64,000 nt of DNA from Heliocidaris tuberculata (GCA_025618425.1 CM046835.1:12840738-12904737); one strand, 5' to 3'; counted from the first letter of the stretch, positions 22,248-35,825 are shown. Numbers and translations are program-made. The notes: generated from the letters alone by a model not told the origin.

Positions 22248-25200
22248 TGTCACTTAGGGCAAAAGATATCTGTCAATTAGTTAAAAAGAAAAATAAGAGA
22301 GAGTTTGAAACTGAAACTGAACAAAATTTAACACATGTTACGGCGACAATTAGTTCTAAAAAAACAAAAATCTGTTTTTGGGTATTAGAATCTGAATGTC
22401 CCTGTGTTGTTTAACAATGTTTCTCCCCCCCCCCCCCCCCCTTTAAAAAAAAAAATCTATGAATATATATATATATATATATTTTTTTTTTTTTAAAAGA
22501 GTTGTACGACACATGTCACGGCGACAATTTCTCAGGGGTAAATATCCAACATTTAAATATCGAATTCTTAACCCTGCACCAGACACGATACTGAGCCCTA
22601 ACACTAATATCACGTGATACCCAATTGCAACCCTATATCTTTGACGAAATAAAGCCCGGAGCAAATGTATTCGGAGCATATGTAAAAAAGCACCTATAAA
22701 CATTATTGTGGACTTACCGTTTTGCCAATGAATTTAATATTCAGTATGGTTTCGTCATAAACAGTTCTCTGAAGAGCCTGTATTCAAATCAAGAGCAGTG
22801 TACAAAATCTGAAAGGGATTGTTGCAAATTATATCACGCAATATTATTAAGATGGAGAATCTTATAAGACGTGGAAATATGAAGTCAACGCTTTGAAACA
22901 ACCGTAGCCACTGCTTTCTGATGGAGTGTGACAGAGTTTCAGTTCCTCTTGTTGTAATCGTACTAATTAGGCCCTCGTAATGTGTGTGTGAAGGGTTAAA
23001 TATCTTTCTGTTAATGAGTAATGGTATCCAAACTCTAACACTGATGGGGATGATGTAGTATACGCCTAAACGGAAGACTTAATGTAAAATAAATGTTTAT
23101 GAAACAGATTTGGGGAAGTTCCTATTTCGATGTATTTTTATGTTCAAGATGAACATGATGAAGTCCTCTCTGTGGGAACTTTTATATTTCTTTTGTTGTT
23201 TTCCTTAAATAAATACATATATAAAAATACCAAAAGGAATAATGAATAATAGTTACAAGTCCTTCCACCTTGCCGATGACCACTCTTATCACAAGAATTC
23301 ATTAGAAGATCCCTGTCCTTTCTTAAATCTCCATCTTTGCGTTTCTGGAAAAAAAATCCTATCTCTTATGACATCGATAGTTGATGCACGCATGCAAACC
23401 TCGTCATGGAAGCTGATGTCCCGTGCCTGAATATCAGCTTTTCAGTTTCTAAGTGCAGCCCCCCAACCCCCCCCCCCCCCCCCCACCCTTCCCGGGGCCC
23501 GGACTCATGGGAACGTATGAGTTAATAATTAAGTATATCATGCCATATGCATATAGCTACCAGCGGTGTAGGAAGTTGAGGTTACGCCAATATTATTTAT
23601 TTCGCGCGAGAAAAGGGAAATGGATATGGAGCAGAGGGTAAAAAATACGAGTTAGATCGATTGGGTCTTTGGAAGCAGGGCTAATTATTTTCGGTTCATT
23701 CATTCATGCTCTGACAAAAAAAAAGATGTGTCATCCGTTGTGTTTGTCAACGATCTCATCGATTCACCTAATCTGGCATTGAAGCATATTTCAATTGTAT
23801 GACACAATACTCCGTGGTCAATTTATTTTATTGACCGAATTCCTAACTCCAACCCTTGACCCAAAAACTATACCTACCCCTAACCCTAACCCTAACCTAG
23901 AATATTGCATCTTGTAAGCCACTTGTAAAGCGGATTCAGTCGCATTCACCTATTGATGATATTGTCCTGCCTTTATCAACAAACTTTCCTTGATCTATTC
24001 CCCAGGACAACCATACTTTGAACAAATAAACAAATGGGTAAACGTGTTTAAATTAAACAAAACAAAACAGAATAGGCAAGGAGTATTATTCCTTTTGAAA
24101 TGATTCATGTTAATCTTATTTTTAGTAGCAATAATTTTGATGTTGTGTCATCCATCAATATGAAATGCGCCATCTACGAAATACGCCAAGGTATACCATG
24201 TATACGGTATACGCAATCGAAGTAGAGTGATTGACAAACTTTTGAATGAGCTTATGTGCAGAGGACATTATGGACATATCGACATACTGATGCATTCTCT
24301 GAATATTGATTACGTAATTGTACATCAAAATTAGTTGTATTTTATGTATTTGCATATTACAAAGGTAATAGATATTTCATCAATTTAGTGAACACCAGGA
24401 AGAGGTTGCAATAATTGTAGTTCTTTTAGCTCTCAAACAAACAAAAGTGATATTAATTTTGATGCGAAAAAAAAAATTATGTTTTTGCATAATACGAAAT
24501 CTACCCATTAATCCATTCTTCCATATATTGCGGTATATTTCCAAAGGAAAGGAAAGGAAAAACATCGGAAATAGTTATACCAGAATACATCTTTCTTAAA
24601 TGTAATAAATTTATTGCAGTGAAACAAGTTCTTATACTATACATATTGATATATATTGATACATTCTGGGTAATATAATCTCGATCTGATATTACAATAA
24701 TGTGATAAAATCATTTCAAAGAGACTTATTTACATAAACATGACAATGAAAATAGAAGTTTATAGTACATCCCTCATGTTGTTATTTTACAAATGTGTTG
24801 TATTACGGGTAAAGAAATATATTTTATAAGTTCAATATATATACATATATAGGTTCGATTCCCGTCGGAGACAATTTTTCAACCTAAGCAAAAATTTCAT
24901 AAGGGAGGACAGCTCACTTTCGTGTAACAAAACGCAACATCATGAACATCATGTTAAGTTACTTGGAAACTTGGAAACTAAACAAGATTCTTACCTATCT
25001 AAACATATTTATTTCTGTAACATACATGTTTAGTATACATCTAAAAAGATTACTAGTACTACAAATCAAAGAATACCTTTCTAAACAACAACATATTGTA
25101 GCTTTTTGTCGTGAATTCATCAGTAGAGGCATGGCATTGAGGGGGGTGTTGGACCAAATCTCCCAACAAAAACCAAGAGATATTGTCATCAGAATTTCAA

Positions 25201-25907
25201 ATTTGGCAACGTTGGTATAAATTAGTCTTCAAAAAGAATTGAAATTTGCCGACACAGGTTTGAAAACTTCCTCGCAGTGAGCTCGCACAAGCCTTTTTTT
25301 TTTTAAATCACCTCTAGTGACCCCCCCCCCCCCCCCGCGTCTTTGAAATAAATGCAAGAGTGAAATAGCCGTAATTAAACAATCGGCCTTATTTGGAAAA
25401 CTGAGGGAAATAATAATTTTTCTTGACAATATTTGTACGGGTTTGACAAATATTTTCAACCTTAACTCCATATTTTTACGCTTCTCAAATCGTCAAAATT
25501 ACATTATGAGTACAAATCAATACGTTTCCCGGTAGGTATAGAAATCTAATGCCTTACTTTTGTTTTCTTTTGGTGCGTTCATTTTCAGACCCAAGACCTT
25601 TAAATACAGAAAAATGTCAGGGGAAATAATTATCACAAAAGCCAGTATTTATGAAGATTAGTATAGCAGATATTAACAAATGTTTTCAACATCATAGTGA
25701 ATGTGGCAAAAATATCTTGTTTAGACCACTTCCAGCAATTAGGAAAGAATCTTTTCTTGTAGATACCTCCTTTATGTCGCAAAAGGTTGTGTTTTCTGTC
25801 ATGTTTTCTCGATATTAGAGGCTACGTCCAAAACGTTAATGTGCATTACAGGTGTAATTTTCAGGTGGTGTGTTCCTGTTAGAGGACGAATGGTTTGGCC
25901 ACTTTTA
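22248..25907. other. Spacer between the membrane caspase start and the IgGFc-PAN gene end
   Basis: Promoter of the caspase gene should lie here. I see poly-C tracts, a three-unit CCCTAA stretch (23876-23896) and the truncated SINE, but no convincing exon. A 5' untranslated exon cannot be excluded. Confidence 0.5.
24852..24930 (+). mobile_element. tRNA-derived SINE, copy 2 (5' truncated)
   Basis: Begins at the B box (GGTTCGATTCCCGTCGGAG), continues AATTTTTCAACCTAAGCAAA and AGGGAGGACAGCTCAC. It is joined on its left to a TA-rich tract. Confidence 0.7.
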
Positions 25908-26161
25908 TCATGAACGAACAAAAACATGGACTCCAACTTCTTGGACCAGATCCGTAGGATCTTCAAGGGAACCACTTAGTACGCAGTAACGACCCGCTGC
26001 CACCCATGTAAATGCATCACAGTTTACGGTGCTCATGCATTGTTGTGCACATCTGATCTGGGTTGTTGGACCTTCAACTGTTTCAATGCGCTTGCTAGTG
26101 GCAACAGTCTTGTCGGTAAATCGGAGAGAGAAATTGCTCGATGTCTTCCGGGCAGGACCAA
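25908..26161 (-). CDS. IgGFc-PAN gene exon 5: terminal PAN/apple domain
   Basis: Phase 1 in after ATATTTAG, ending VHVFVRS and TGA at 25910-25908. The cysteine pattern IRCAQQCMSTVNCDAF then YCVLSG is the PAN core (C-x3-C ... C-x-A-F ... C-x-L). The exon ends the protein 20 or so residues after the domain. It parallels the terminal PAN exon at 54183-54472. Confidence 0.88.
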
Positions 26162-27450
26162 CTAAATATTCAAAGAAAGTTTTTTTAAAAATGATTATTT
26201 GCAGTACATTTAAACATGTAGACATATATGCACTTATGTATAATATCTGAACCCATATACCTCGTACAAAGACCGTTATGCAATAACTCATACAACAATT
26301 GTTTATTTGGGATCAATCTGGTTAAAACATGTAAAAGAAATTAAAACGCATGTGTTATATTCGTTTCATGTGGTTTGAGTGACAATACTTTACAGTTTTT
26401 GAAGAGAAATTATATTTATGAGCAGCAGATTGTTTGGTGATCAATATACAATAGACGACTTGATTTTTGAAGAATTTGCAATCCTGATAGGGATGTTCAT
26501 CCGAAATTGGCAACAATTAAGTTGCTTATGATGCAATGCAACATTTTTTTATTGGCATTACTAGACTACATACTCGGTTATAATTGAAAGATTAGAATTA
26601 GAATTGCTGATCTCCATTTCTTACCCATCTAAATTGTCACTCTTGCCTCACCGTGGATTAATCCATAATTATTGGAATTTAATACTGGAAAACGTTTGGG
26701 GACACATCAAAATTGTTCAAAATTTTTACTTTCTATTTGCGCTATCCATTTCAAACTTTTCTTTCTTTTTACTTTATTTTACCGGTTATTATCTTTGTTC
26801 CATTATGAGAATTTCCTCTATTTTCATTCGTAATTGTCGTATAGAACCACTGCATTTTTTTTTTACACAAACCGGTTTCCATTTTTACTATAATTTGACA
26901 GCAAGCTGCTTCCTTGTATCAGTAAAATGTTATGTTGGTAATCATTGTTTATTGTGATTTTATCAATAATCCAATTGTTATTATAATCGATTATATCAAA
27001 TGCTGTCATGGCAGAGGTCTGAACTTTAGTTGAACCACGCAGAGAAATAAATAATTTTACGCCTCAATTTCCTTACAAATCTTTCTTACCAAACAACTTA
27101 AATGAATGTTTGTTGTTGTTGTTTTTTTTCAGAGACGTAGGCACGTAGCTATACCTGAGTTAGTCGTAGCCAATGTGGTCATCACATTTGCAGTACTTGG
27201 TTCAGAAGTAGTAGTTTCTGTTGTTGGGGAGTCAGTGGATGTCGGTGTTGTGATCACCTGTGTTGTCGGACTAATCGTCGGTACTGGTGGTGGCTGTATT
27301 GTAGTTGTTGTCTGGGTGGTTGTTGGTTGGGAGGTTGTGGTTTCATCCCCACCTAAATTGAGGGAGACAAAATTATGCAAGAACGCTCATGCAAATGGTT
27401 ATAGAAGGCAAACGTTTATCTGTGTCTCGAAAATATGATAATAGTAATAG

Positions 27451-27496
<46 letters not shown>

Positions 27497-30400
27497 CAAC
27501 AATAATAATAATAGTAATGAAATAATAATGTATAATCTTTTTGGATTTCTAGATTTTTCTATATTTTTAAGCTTTTTTCTCATAAAAAGAAGCATTTTGT
27601 ATTGCGTATGACTAATTAATAAATGCCTCTGTTAGAGTTATGAAGGGTAATATCACTTCTGGATAAGTTTACACGTAAAAAGAGTGATGCGATTTTCTAG
27701 CTTTCATACTTACCGTAAATTATGGTTTGGTAGTCTGGGCATCTTTGTGTCTCGTATTTCTGACCGCCCACATATGCATATCCAGCTGAATTATCTTTTC
27801 CATAATTCACAACAAAAAAGGCTCCATTAGTATTAGACTGCGTTATAGTGTATGTAGCGGTCTGAGCTCCTTGGTAAGGGTAAGCACACATGGCGCCATT
27901 TGATGTTGGAGACGGCACCGTTGGCGTGTAAATAGCACTACCGGGAGCAGTGTAAGTAATATCTAAACCTGAACCGGACGCGCATGGGGCCACGATGGTA
28001 AAGTAGTGGGTTAAAGTAAAACCGAGGCTGTCTGCTCCTGTTATTCGTATGTATGTGGTCTTCAGTGTGTATTGTTCTTCGGGTGGTATGACAACCATTG
28101 ATGTGGCTCCCCTGAGGAATTGCACTACTTGAATGGGCTTATCACTGGTGATACGAAGCATGGTGTTCGTTGTCACTTCTCGACTTTCAGTTTGACCTTG
28201 GCTAAGGCTGACCGATGTACCATCGACGTTGATATTGGTGTTGTCTCTGCCTGCAGTAACCTGAATGTAGTAACCTGTCGAGCCATCTGCAAACGGTGGT
28301 ACGTGAAATGAGGTTCCCCATTTGTCATATGGCATCAGCTGTTCTATGGCATAATCGCAGGATCCGGCAGAAAGTCCAGGACTATAAGCACAGGCAGATC
28401 CACTAACTACCGAAATAGACTGGTTGGCCAGTATTCTCGACCCAGTAAAGTCGTTAGATGAAGTAGTGATAACCATCTGATACCAGGCCGGAATCTCCAC
28501 TTCCAAGTCTGAAAGTGGACTAGTATAGGTAACGCCGTCGTATATAAATGGACCATTGGGTGTAAGACGAACGAATGTTGTTTCACCGGTCGAAGAGATA
28601 ACCACTTGTCCAAGACCTGGACCCGCTCGAATTGATGCAAAATATTCCTGGCCTTGAAATTCAAGAGGAATTACACCCGTGGCGCCATATGTAAATTCCT
28701 GTAAAGGAATGAAGTTGCAATCTGCATATCATTAAACTCGACAGCTTAAGTACAATAATAGGGGGTCAAACAGCAAAGTTGCCTTGGATTATCACGTTGC
28801 CAAAAAAAGGAAAAAATAATTTGCCGATAAATTTTCGCTAAAAATCCCAAAACAAAGAAAAAGGAAACGTTATAACACTGTTAAAATTGCAGACTTAAGT
28901 TGAAAATGATACTTTGCACAGGCTTTGAGCACAGATGATTATAATGGGGATGTTTGGACTTCGGATCGATGGTATAATGAACAACTAAATGTCAGATTCC
29001 CACCTACCATAATTACAAGAAGTATGACCGAAATAAAGGCGATGATTTGCAAATGTATGATACTCCCTTCGAACATTGTTCAATGCAAAAGCTTCTCCAG
29101 CTCTATTGATACTTACTGCAGAGTTTGATCCATATAAGTACATCCTGAGATTGTTGTCAAGGCTGATTTGTAATGTCCCGTCTTGTAATCCGGTAGTTCT
29201 ATCAACTGTTGACTCTGCAGTGTATGTCAGCTTAAAATGCTCGGGCATTCCTAATACGGAGAAGTCTGCAGATGCAGCCTGGGCCGGTCGAGCTATGGTG
29301 AAAGAAGTACCCGATGATCGGTTGGTCTGAATGAAGCATCCGTAGTCTCCGATGTACGTACTGTACTGGCCGCTTGCAAAGAGACCGTAAACAAATTCAT
29401 CGCCAAATCTGGTTGAATCTGCATGATCTCCGACTGTCATGAAGAAAGTAGTTGAATTAAAGGTCAGGATTCATTTATATTATTAATCTTATATTGTCGA
29501 TCAAAAAGGGTATAAACTAATATAATAGCATATATCCAAGAAAAACACATACACCTACTTCTTCAAGTATGTCCAATAGGGAAAAACAAAGATTTCTCAT
29601 AGAGACCTACCAGGAAAAAAGATGAAAAGAAAGTATTAAAGAAAAACGTTACTTAAAAAAAAAAAATTAGCTATGTATGAAAATCTCCTGAACGAGGTCA
29701 TATACAGCTTTAAAAAAAATCAGAACGTTTGAATTATACTTGGCGTCTTTCAGTCTTTCAAATTTTGCCTAAATCCATAGTGATCTTATTTGAGAGTGAG
29801 AAGCACTCAAAAGAGCGTGAAATTCCACTCTCACAAGCAGTTAAATGAGGGACAACCCTTTTTCGAGTGAAAAAAAGTGGTCACTGTTTCACTCAGGAAA
29901 GAATGAAACACCAATCCTTTAAAGAGTGAAAATTTTCTCACTCATGTGGACAGAATGGAGATAACTCACTCCTTTCCGAGTGAAATCATCAACTCAAGAG
30001 TATTTTGACGGGCGCGGTTCGCCACGCCGGCTGACACGGCTATCTTGTCAGGATGTCCCCGTGCCTGGCCGAGCTCCCCGTCCGTCCAGTCAAAATGTAT
30101 GACCGCTGCTGATGGCTGGAGTAACTGGCACTTGACCGTCAGCTACTGCAAACCACCAGGTCTACCAGCAATCACTCAGCCGTCGATGGCAATCAGTCAC
30201 CTTTCTCGCCTCTTCACAACAGCAGACAATAATTGGTCATCCCTCGAACAATCAAACACCTTGATTTGAAGATCACTCACCAGCAATCTTTGTCTCTCAG
30301 ATCATGAGCCCGTTAATTAACTCAATTAATTACTCAGAAGATTTGTTTGTTGCTTAGATGTAAAGCATCTTTAATTATCATCTCCAAGCAACAAGGGATT

Positions 30401-30900
30401 GTAACATCTGATTACCAATTTTTATTAATCTGAAAACTCCTAATATTTATGATATAAATAAATTTCAAGTTGCAGTCTTAATGTTTAAGAAAATGAATAA
30501 TATGGTTCCTATCAATATTGCAAATCTGTTTACTGTGAATATGTTTGTACATGATTCACTCTAGTTGTAAATTACACTATGAAAAAGTTGGTTCGACTAA
30601 ATTGTTAAAGTGTGTTAGGAACGGGTCCGCTCGCTATTCATAAGAACCGCTATTCATTTAACACGCGCTATGAATAGTGGTCCTTATGAGTAGTTATGAA
30701 TAGTGGTCCTTATGAATGGATGTCCTTATGAATAGCGGGAAATTTGTCTATGGTTGGAATTCACTTGATAAAGATGTTACATCTTGTACAACCTTAAGTT
30801 CATTTAAAGCTAAGTTAAAGCCATGTCTTAATTCTTGCCAATTACAATGTAAAAGTCAGTTAATATCATAACATCACCTTATCCTGTACTACAACCCTTT

Positions 30901-30940
<40 letters not shown>

Positions 30941-33459
30941 GTTCTTATCCTTTCCCTTTCTACCTCTTTCCCTCTTTTTCGCTTGTTGCCTCTGTTTCCC
31001 TGTTCTTCTCTTTCTTACAGGATATATGGTGGTTGATCCAGTGTCCGAACACTTTTCAGAAAATCAACGATAGCAAATAAAATATGAAACGAATATCTGT
31101 CAAACTATACATATTGAATGCTCAAAGTCCTACAAAAAAAGAAGTTGATGGAATTTTAAAAAGACAACGTAGATTTAATACGATATTCCCTTCCGAGTGA
31201 ACCCCTTCCCAACGACGCGGCATTTTGGTCCCTTGAAAAAGGTACCGTAATTCCGAACGTGTGAAACCTATGGGAAAAAGACACAACCTTGGTATCAATA
31301 GTGTGGTTTTCATACGCGTAATCCCACGCGTATGAAAACCCATTTTAGGCGCTTAACTTTACACGTTCGGTAATACAATCTGTTCGGAGTTACAATACTT
31401 GACTATATGTGTATGTTTATGTACAACATAGTTCATGTGTGTGTTGTGTGTGTGTGTGGGTGTGTTTATGTGTATGTGTGGAGTAAATATTTGCATTTTC
31501 TTTGTAACTACATGTACTACTTGACTTATGACTGAACAATTATTTTCTTTGTACATTCATGCATTACTTATTGTGGAACTACAGCTTTTCAAGCTCATCG
31601 ATTCTTTGTAGTTTCCTTTTTCTTCATTATTATTTGTACAATGTCATTTATGTATTTAAAAGTAGTATTTTTATTTGATGATGAAATAAAATAAATTGAA
31701 GTGAAAAAAATGACTTGATTATTGATCAGCGTAACCCTCGGTGAGGTTCATCGGGCCATAATGGAGGCGGATACAGAGAAATAGATTGTTAGAAGCATAC
31801 ATTCCCACAATTCTCGTACACGAAGTAATGTACACTATCTACGCATTTAACAAATCATTGACGTAACAGTTGGTAAATTAATACTTTCTTTAAAACAACA
31901 TAGTCCTTACTGAATTATCAAATGTAACCACTGATTCTCGGCAAAACAACTTTATCAAAAAATAATCTATCAAAATGAGTCATGACAAAACGCCTATATC
32001 ATTTAAATATGCGAATTATATTAATTTTCCTGCCTGAAGCCCAACCAGTATCGATACGTTGTAATCTCTACTGGTTTGTACGTTATAACCGATGTGCTGT
32101 CACTTATACCTATCCCTCACTACAGCATAGTGCTAAAATATTTAGCACTCTTAATGTAGAGTGACAAATTCACTCCTTTACATTTAGAGAGTACATTGTA
32201 GTAATTTTAGGCTAAATTAGTTCAATTTTTTTGTAACGATTTGTTAACAATAAGTTAAGTCAACAGTAAAAATAGTTAAAATAATGTTGATGGTTGTTGA
32301 GAACAACAAATATTTTTAAAAGTGAATTCAAGGTTTGAGTTACAAGATCAGCTGGATAGTGGCAGGGGATAGGAATACAGAAGAAAGAGAGAACTACAGT
32401 TATTTAACCCTTTCGAGACAATTGACCACATTTTGTGGTTTGGCTCAATAACTTTTGATTCAGAGCTCTAAAAAATATACCAGATGCATGAGTAGAAAGA
32501 GCAAAAATTTCTGCACACACTAATGTATTTTTGTTTCATGACCACATTGCGTTTGATGCCAGGAATTTTTAAAACAAGAATAAGCTTTAAAATCCTTAAA
32601 TTGGCAACACATTGAGAGGTTTAAAATCATTGTTTTTCATCAAAATTGGCAATTTCTTTCAACTATTTAACAAATTTCTAACCATGTATATTGTTTTCAA
32701 AGACATTACACCATATTAGAACCATGTAGCACTAAAAGGAAAATATTATTGTTGCCAATTTGAAGAACAAAATGTGATCAATTTAGCCTTTAAATAATCC
32801 CTGTCCTGAAAGGGTTAAAAGGCAAAAAGAAAGATCAATAAGATCAATATTCACTCGCAGCCGCGTAGCCAGGATTTCATTTTAGGGGGGGGGGGCGGTT
32901 GTGAGCACGCGCAGTGTGCGAAAATGGTGATGAGCACACAAAGCGTGCTCCCCAGGGGGGGGGGGGTGCAGGGACGGGGGAGTTTTTTCCCTCCCGCGCG
33001 AAGCGCGAAAGCTCTGACATTTTATAGAAAATTTAAGACAAAAATAACGGCTCGTAGCAACTTTTTTTAGGCGGAAAGTTGGTTCGACGCCCGGACTGCT
33101 TTTCAATTATTTGGACGCAATACTGCTCTGTATGTAAAAGGGGTGGGTGCAGGGAGGGGGGGGGGGGAGTTTATCCCCTTCCCGCGCAAAGCTCGAAATC
33201 TCTGACGTTTTTATAGCAAATTTGTGAGAAAGATGACGGCTCGTAGCACCTTTTTAAAGGCGGAAAGTAGTAGTTCGACGCCCGAACTGCTTTTCAATTA
33301 TCTGGACGCAATACTGCACTGTATGTAACAGGGGTGGGTGCAGGAAAACTTTGACGTTTCTAGCAAATTTTGGAGATAAAAAAGATAACGGCTCGTAGCG
33401 CCTTTTTTAGGCTTTTTTTCTCTCACTTCCCCCCGCTTTTTCGCTCTCGCTTTTTTTTT

Positions 33460-33490
<31 letters not shown>

Positions 33491-35031
33491 GCGACCGCCC
33501 CATCGTCCCCCTGGCTACGCGCCTGTTCACTCGTACTCTCGTGAATTACCCGGAGGCAGTTTATTTTTTTAAACATACTCATGTATCATGATATGCGCTC
33601 TTTCAAGGTCACCCCCTAAACAAACAAAATGTGCTAATGGTAAAATTCATTATAAAACCGATAATCTGGTATACAGCGGTCGCTGATTTAGGGGGAAGGG
33701 CTGAACCTGAACGTGCCCCCTTACCCTATTTGAAAACCAATATGCATACATGGATTACAAAACAAAAACAAAAAACTACCCCACAGTTTTGTAATTATTT
33801 AGAATTGTGCCCCTTCTGTTTCTATTCTTTTTTTTTTACACCATCCTGGATCGGACCCTGAACATTACCATACTGTCATAGAAACTCATGAAATACCAGG
33901 ATGAAAACATGAAATGAAGAAAACGGTTTCAACAATAGTAGTCAGAAATAGATGTAATTATTGCTAACCACACGACTGACATGCCTACAGTTTGGAGCCC
34001 CATTTTAGGTTTGTTTTTTGTTTTTTTTTTTTTTGTTTTTTACATTCGGGTTCTTTAGTGTGATCCCTCACCCAGAATAAATCATGGTAGCCATAGAAAC
34101 GGCACTGAGGAAAAGGGACCTTTTTCCTGTTATATCGTTCAACGAATTACATTCAAACATTTGATCAAAGAAAAGCAAACATGATCGGAAACTGTAAATT
34201 TTTTGCATCCTCCTGTGTCTCCCGATCCTATAATCTACATTAATTAATAAGGGAGACTGGTGTGTTTGTCAGTTCGATTTGGGTTCTAAATGAGGAGCGT
34301 CCACGTGAAAAGACGAGGTGGTCTGTTCTATTTGTTGTTTAAGCTTGTGCGAACAGAAATAATGTTTTCCGGAGAGTTTGTAAAACTTAAGATATTTTAA
34401 ATGGAAGTATAAAGGTTTTGGGCAGATTTACAATTCAGATAATGCAAGATTATTTTATCGCCAAATTAGTAAACAAGGAGTTAACCTCCGCATAATGCAC
34501 ACCGCACACTATATTATCGACTGCGATCCGCTTTTGAAAATAAATCGTAATGACATAAGAGCATTTTAACAAATAAAATGTACCTGATTCAGGTTCTGAA
34601 CAATAATATGAATACTAAACATTTGATTTTGGGACGCTGTCGGCATTATACCGGGAATAAGAGCCAGGCTTGTTTCAAATCGCAGACAATCGTAGGACTC
34701 CTCTGACGTCACTGCGATTTGGAGCCAAATTGGCCTTTTCTCCGACAAGAAAGCTCGCTATATGCCATATTTCTTATTTTACTATGTATATGACTATTCA
34801 GAACCTCAATCAATGATATTTTATGTGTTTAAAGGTTGATATCAAATGCTATTTCATTTTCTTCCGAAATCGGATAGCAGACCGATCGTATAGTGTGCGG
34901 TGGGCTTTAACCCATTTTGCGACTGTCTTCCCCGACTTACCAGTGCAAGTCTGTGCCTTTGCAACACAAATGAGCCTTAAAGCAAATGTCATCAGTAAAG
35001 CGATAATCACTTGAGACATATTTCTTGCCAT
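25908..35031 (-). CDS. Secreted IgGFc-binding-domain protein with Thr-rich stalk and C-terminal PAN domain (complete)
   Basis: Five exons: 35031-34941, 29433-29117, 28698-27714, 27352-27155, 26161-25908. Phases 1, 0, 1, 1 match at every join, all ends are GT/AG, and the total is 1845 bases (614 residues). Residues 1-26 are a clear signal peptide (MARNMSQVIIALLMTFALRL, then VAKA before Gln). Residues about 31-464 are an IgGFc-binding-protein N-terminal type region. Residues about 465-530 are Thr/Pro-rich, and 531-614 are a PAN/apple domain ending at TGA. No TM helix or GPI signal is visible, so I predict a secreted, mucus- or matrix-type protein. It lies head to tail with the membrane caspase gene, 3.7 kb upstream of it. 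No lesions seen. Function beyond adhesion or mucosal binding is not known to me. Confidence 0.85.
27155..27352 (-). CDS. IgGFc-PAN gene exon 4: Thr/Pro-rich mucin-like stalk
   Basis: A phase 1-1 exon of 66 codons of low complexity (TTTSQPTTTQTTTTIQPP and similar), a likely O-glycosylated spacer. Its exon class and position match the much larger mucin exons of the CUB gene at 55549-60375. Confidence 0.88.
27714..28698 (-). CDS. IgGFc-PAN gene exon 3: IgGFc-binding protein N-terminal-type domain
   Basis: A 985-base exon, phase 0 in after TTTACAG, phase 1 out at GTAAGT. Diagnostic stretches are SISVVSGSACAYSPG, CDYAIEQLMPYDKWGTSF and GYYIQVTAGRDNTNINVDG, then TSDKPIQVVQFLRG, the pattern of the FCGBP N-terminal family. 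In vertebrate FCGBP this domain sits in a secreted mucus protein; here it is followed by a Thr-rich segment rather than VWD repeats. Confidence 0.9.
29117..29433 (-). CDS. IgGFc-PAN gene exon 2: N-terminal beta-rich region
   Basis: Phase 1 in after CATGACAG, phase 0 out at GTAAGT; 105 codons. Reads GDHADSTRFGDEFVYGLF, later TYIGDYGCFIQTNRSSG and GTLQISLDNNLRMYLYG. It has the composition of the head region of FCGBP-like proteins and continues without a break into the larger IgGFc-binding exon. I do not recognise a separate domain in it. Confidence 0.85.
30625..30745 (+). repeat. CTATTCATAAGGACC repeat cluster, copy 1
   Basis: Multiple copies, in both orientations, of CTATTCATAAGGACC/GGTCCTTATGAATAG, with edges GGGTCCGCTCG and AATTTGTCTATGGTT. 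The same family occurs at 48108-48300. Palindromic and non-coding. Confidence 0.8.
32404..32818 (+). mobile_element. MITE with TTAACCCTTTC ends
   Basis: Starts TTAACCCTTTCGAGACA and ends TGTCCTGAAAGGGTTAA, about 415 bases, A/T rich. Within intron 1 of the IgGFc-PAN gene. Confidence 0.65.
32858..33525 (+). mobile_element. hAT-type MITE with internal tandem subrepeats, in intron 1 of the IgGFc-PAN gene
   Basis: Ends CAGCCGCGTAGCCAGG and CCTGGCTACGCGCCTG, with target duplication TTCACTCG at 32850-32857 and 33526-33533. Inside, a unit of about 170 bases (CGCGAAGCGCGAAAGCTCTG ... GGCTCGTAGCA ... GACGCCCGGACTGC) occurs about three times. Confidence 0.85.
34941..35031 (-). CDS. IgGFc-PAN gene exon 1: signal peptide
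   Basis: The ATG at 35031 (AGGCATGGCA context) opens MARNMSQVIIALLMTF and on to LICVAKAQTCT, with a classical A-x-A cleavage site. It ends in phase 1 at GTAAGT. The next coding exon begins with TC, completing a Val codon. Confidence 0.85.
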
Positions 35032-35250
35032 GCCTTGACGGTTTAATGAATGACAGGAACAATTCTGGAATAAAAAGGGAGAAGGAGATGATGAATTCCT
35101 CTAATTTAAGAAGAACAAAGTAGGAATAGAAGAAAGAAAAACAAATATTTTGATTAATTTACCAGTAGGGTTGTTTTTTAACTGATGTACAGCCTAAATA
35201 ATATTGGAAATGAATGTATGTAATTCCACTAGTTATATCATATCAACTAT

Positions 35251-35387
35251 CAGGGGCGGATCCAGGATATTGTAAAAGGGGGCACACACAAATTTCCTGA
35301 CAAGGAAAAAAAAAAAAGGTTATCAGATTTTTGGGGTACAGTTGTCCGCCAGAATTCGGCCAATTCGGCCCCCCGGATCCGCCCCTG
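35251..35387 (+). mobile_element. Short MITE with CAGGGGCGGATCC ends
   Basis: 137 bases with inverted ends CAGGGGCGGATCC and GGATCCGCCCCTG and a probable 5-bp duplication ACTAT. It sits about 220 bases upstream of the IgGFc-PAN start codon, in its likely promoter region. Confidence 0.8.
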
Positions 35388-35825
35388 ACTATGAAACAAA
35401 ACAACAACAACAACAACAAAAAACCATGGTGAAAATTTCTTTTTCGACTAGTTCGTAATTTTCTCCAGTGATATCAATTATTGGTGTATATGATTCAATG
35501 TGGATAACTTTGAATGCACCATTCCTATTGATTCAGAATGATACATTCCTGTTGACAATCTATATACATTATTGTAGATACAAATTTATTTTTGCCAATA
35601 TTATGGTTGTCCGGATCTTTTACCTTCGTTGCAGGAGTTCTTTTAATTAAACTTTTTTTTAAAGTCAAATAATTAAAATTTTCATTAGTATTTCGGCACT
35701 CGTAATCAATTTTTATTTTGAAATAATTTCATTTTGATTAAAAAGCTACTATATGCATATAATTATATTCCTTTGACAATACGATGCTAGCGTTTTATTG
35801 CGCATTGCAAATAAATTGATTATGG

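Noticed and set aside
22443..22703. Hydrophobic minus-strand open frame as an alternative signal peptide for the membrane caspase
   Set aside because: No donor in a suitable phase, and it runs into TA and poly-T tracts; the exon at 22247 fits better.
23876..23896. CCCTAA repeats suggesting a telomere
   Set aside because: Only three units; a short interstitial match expected by chance in such DNA.
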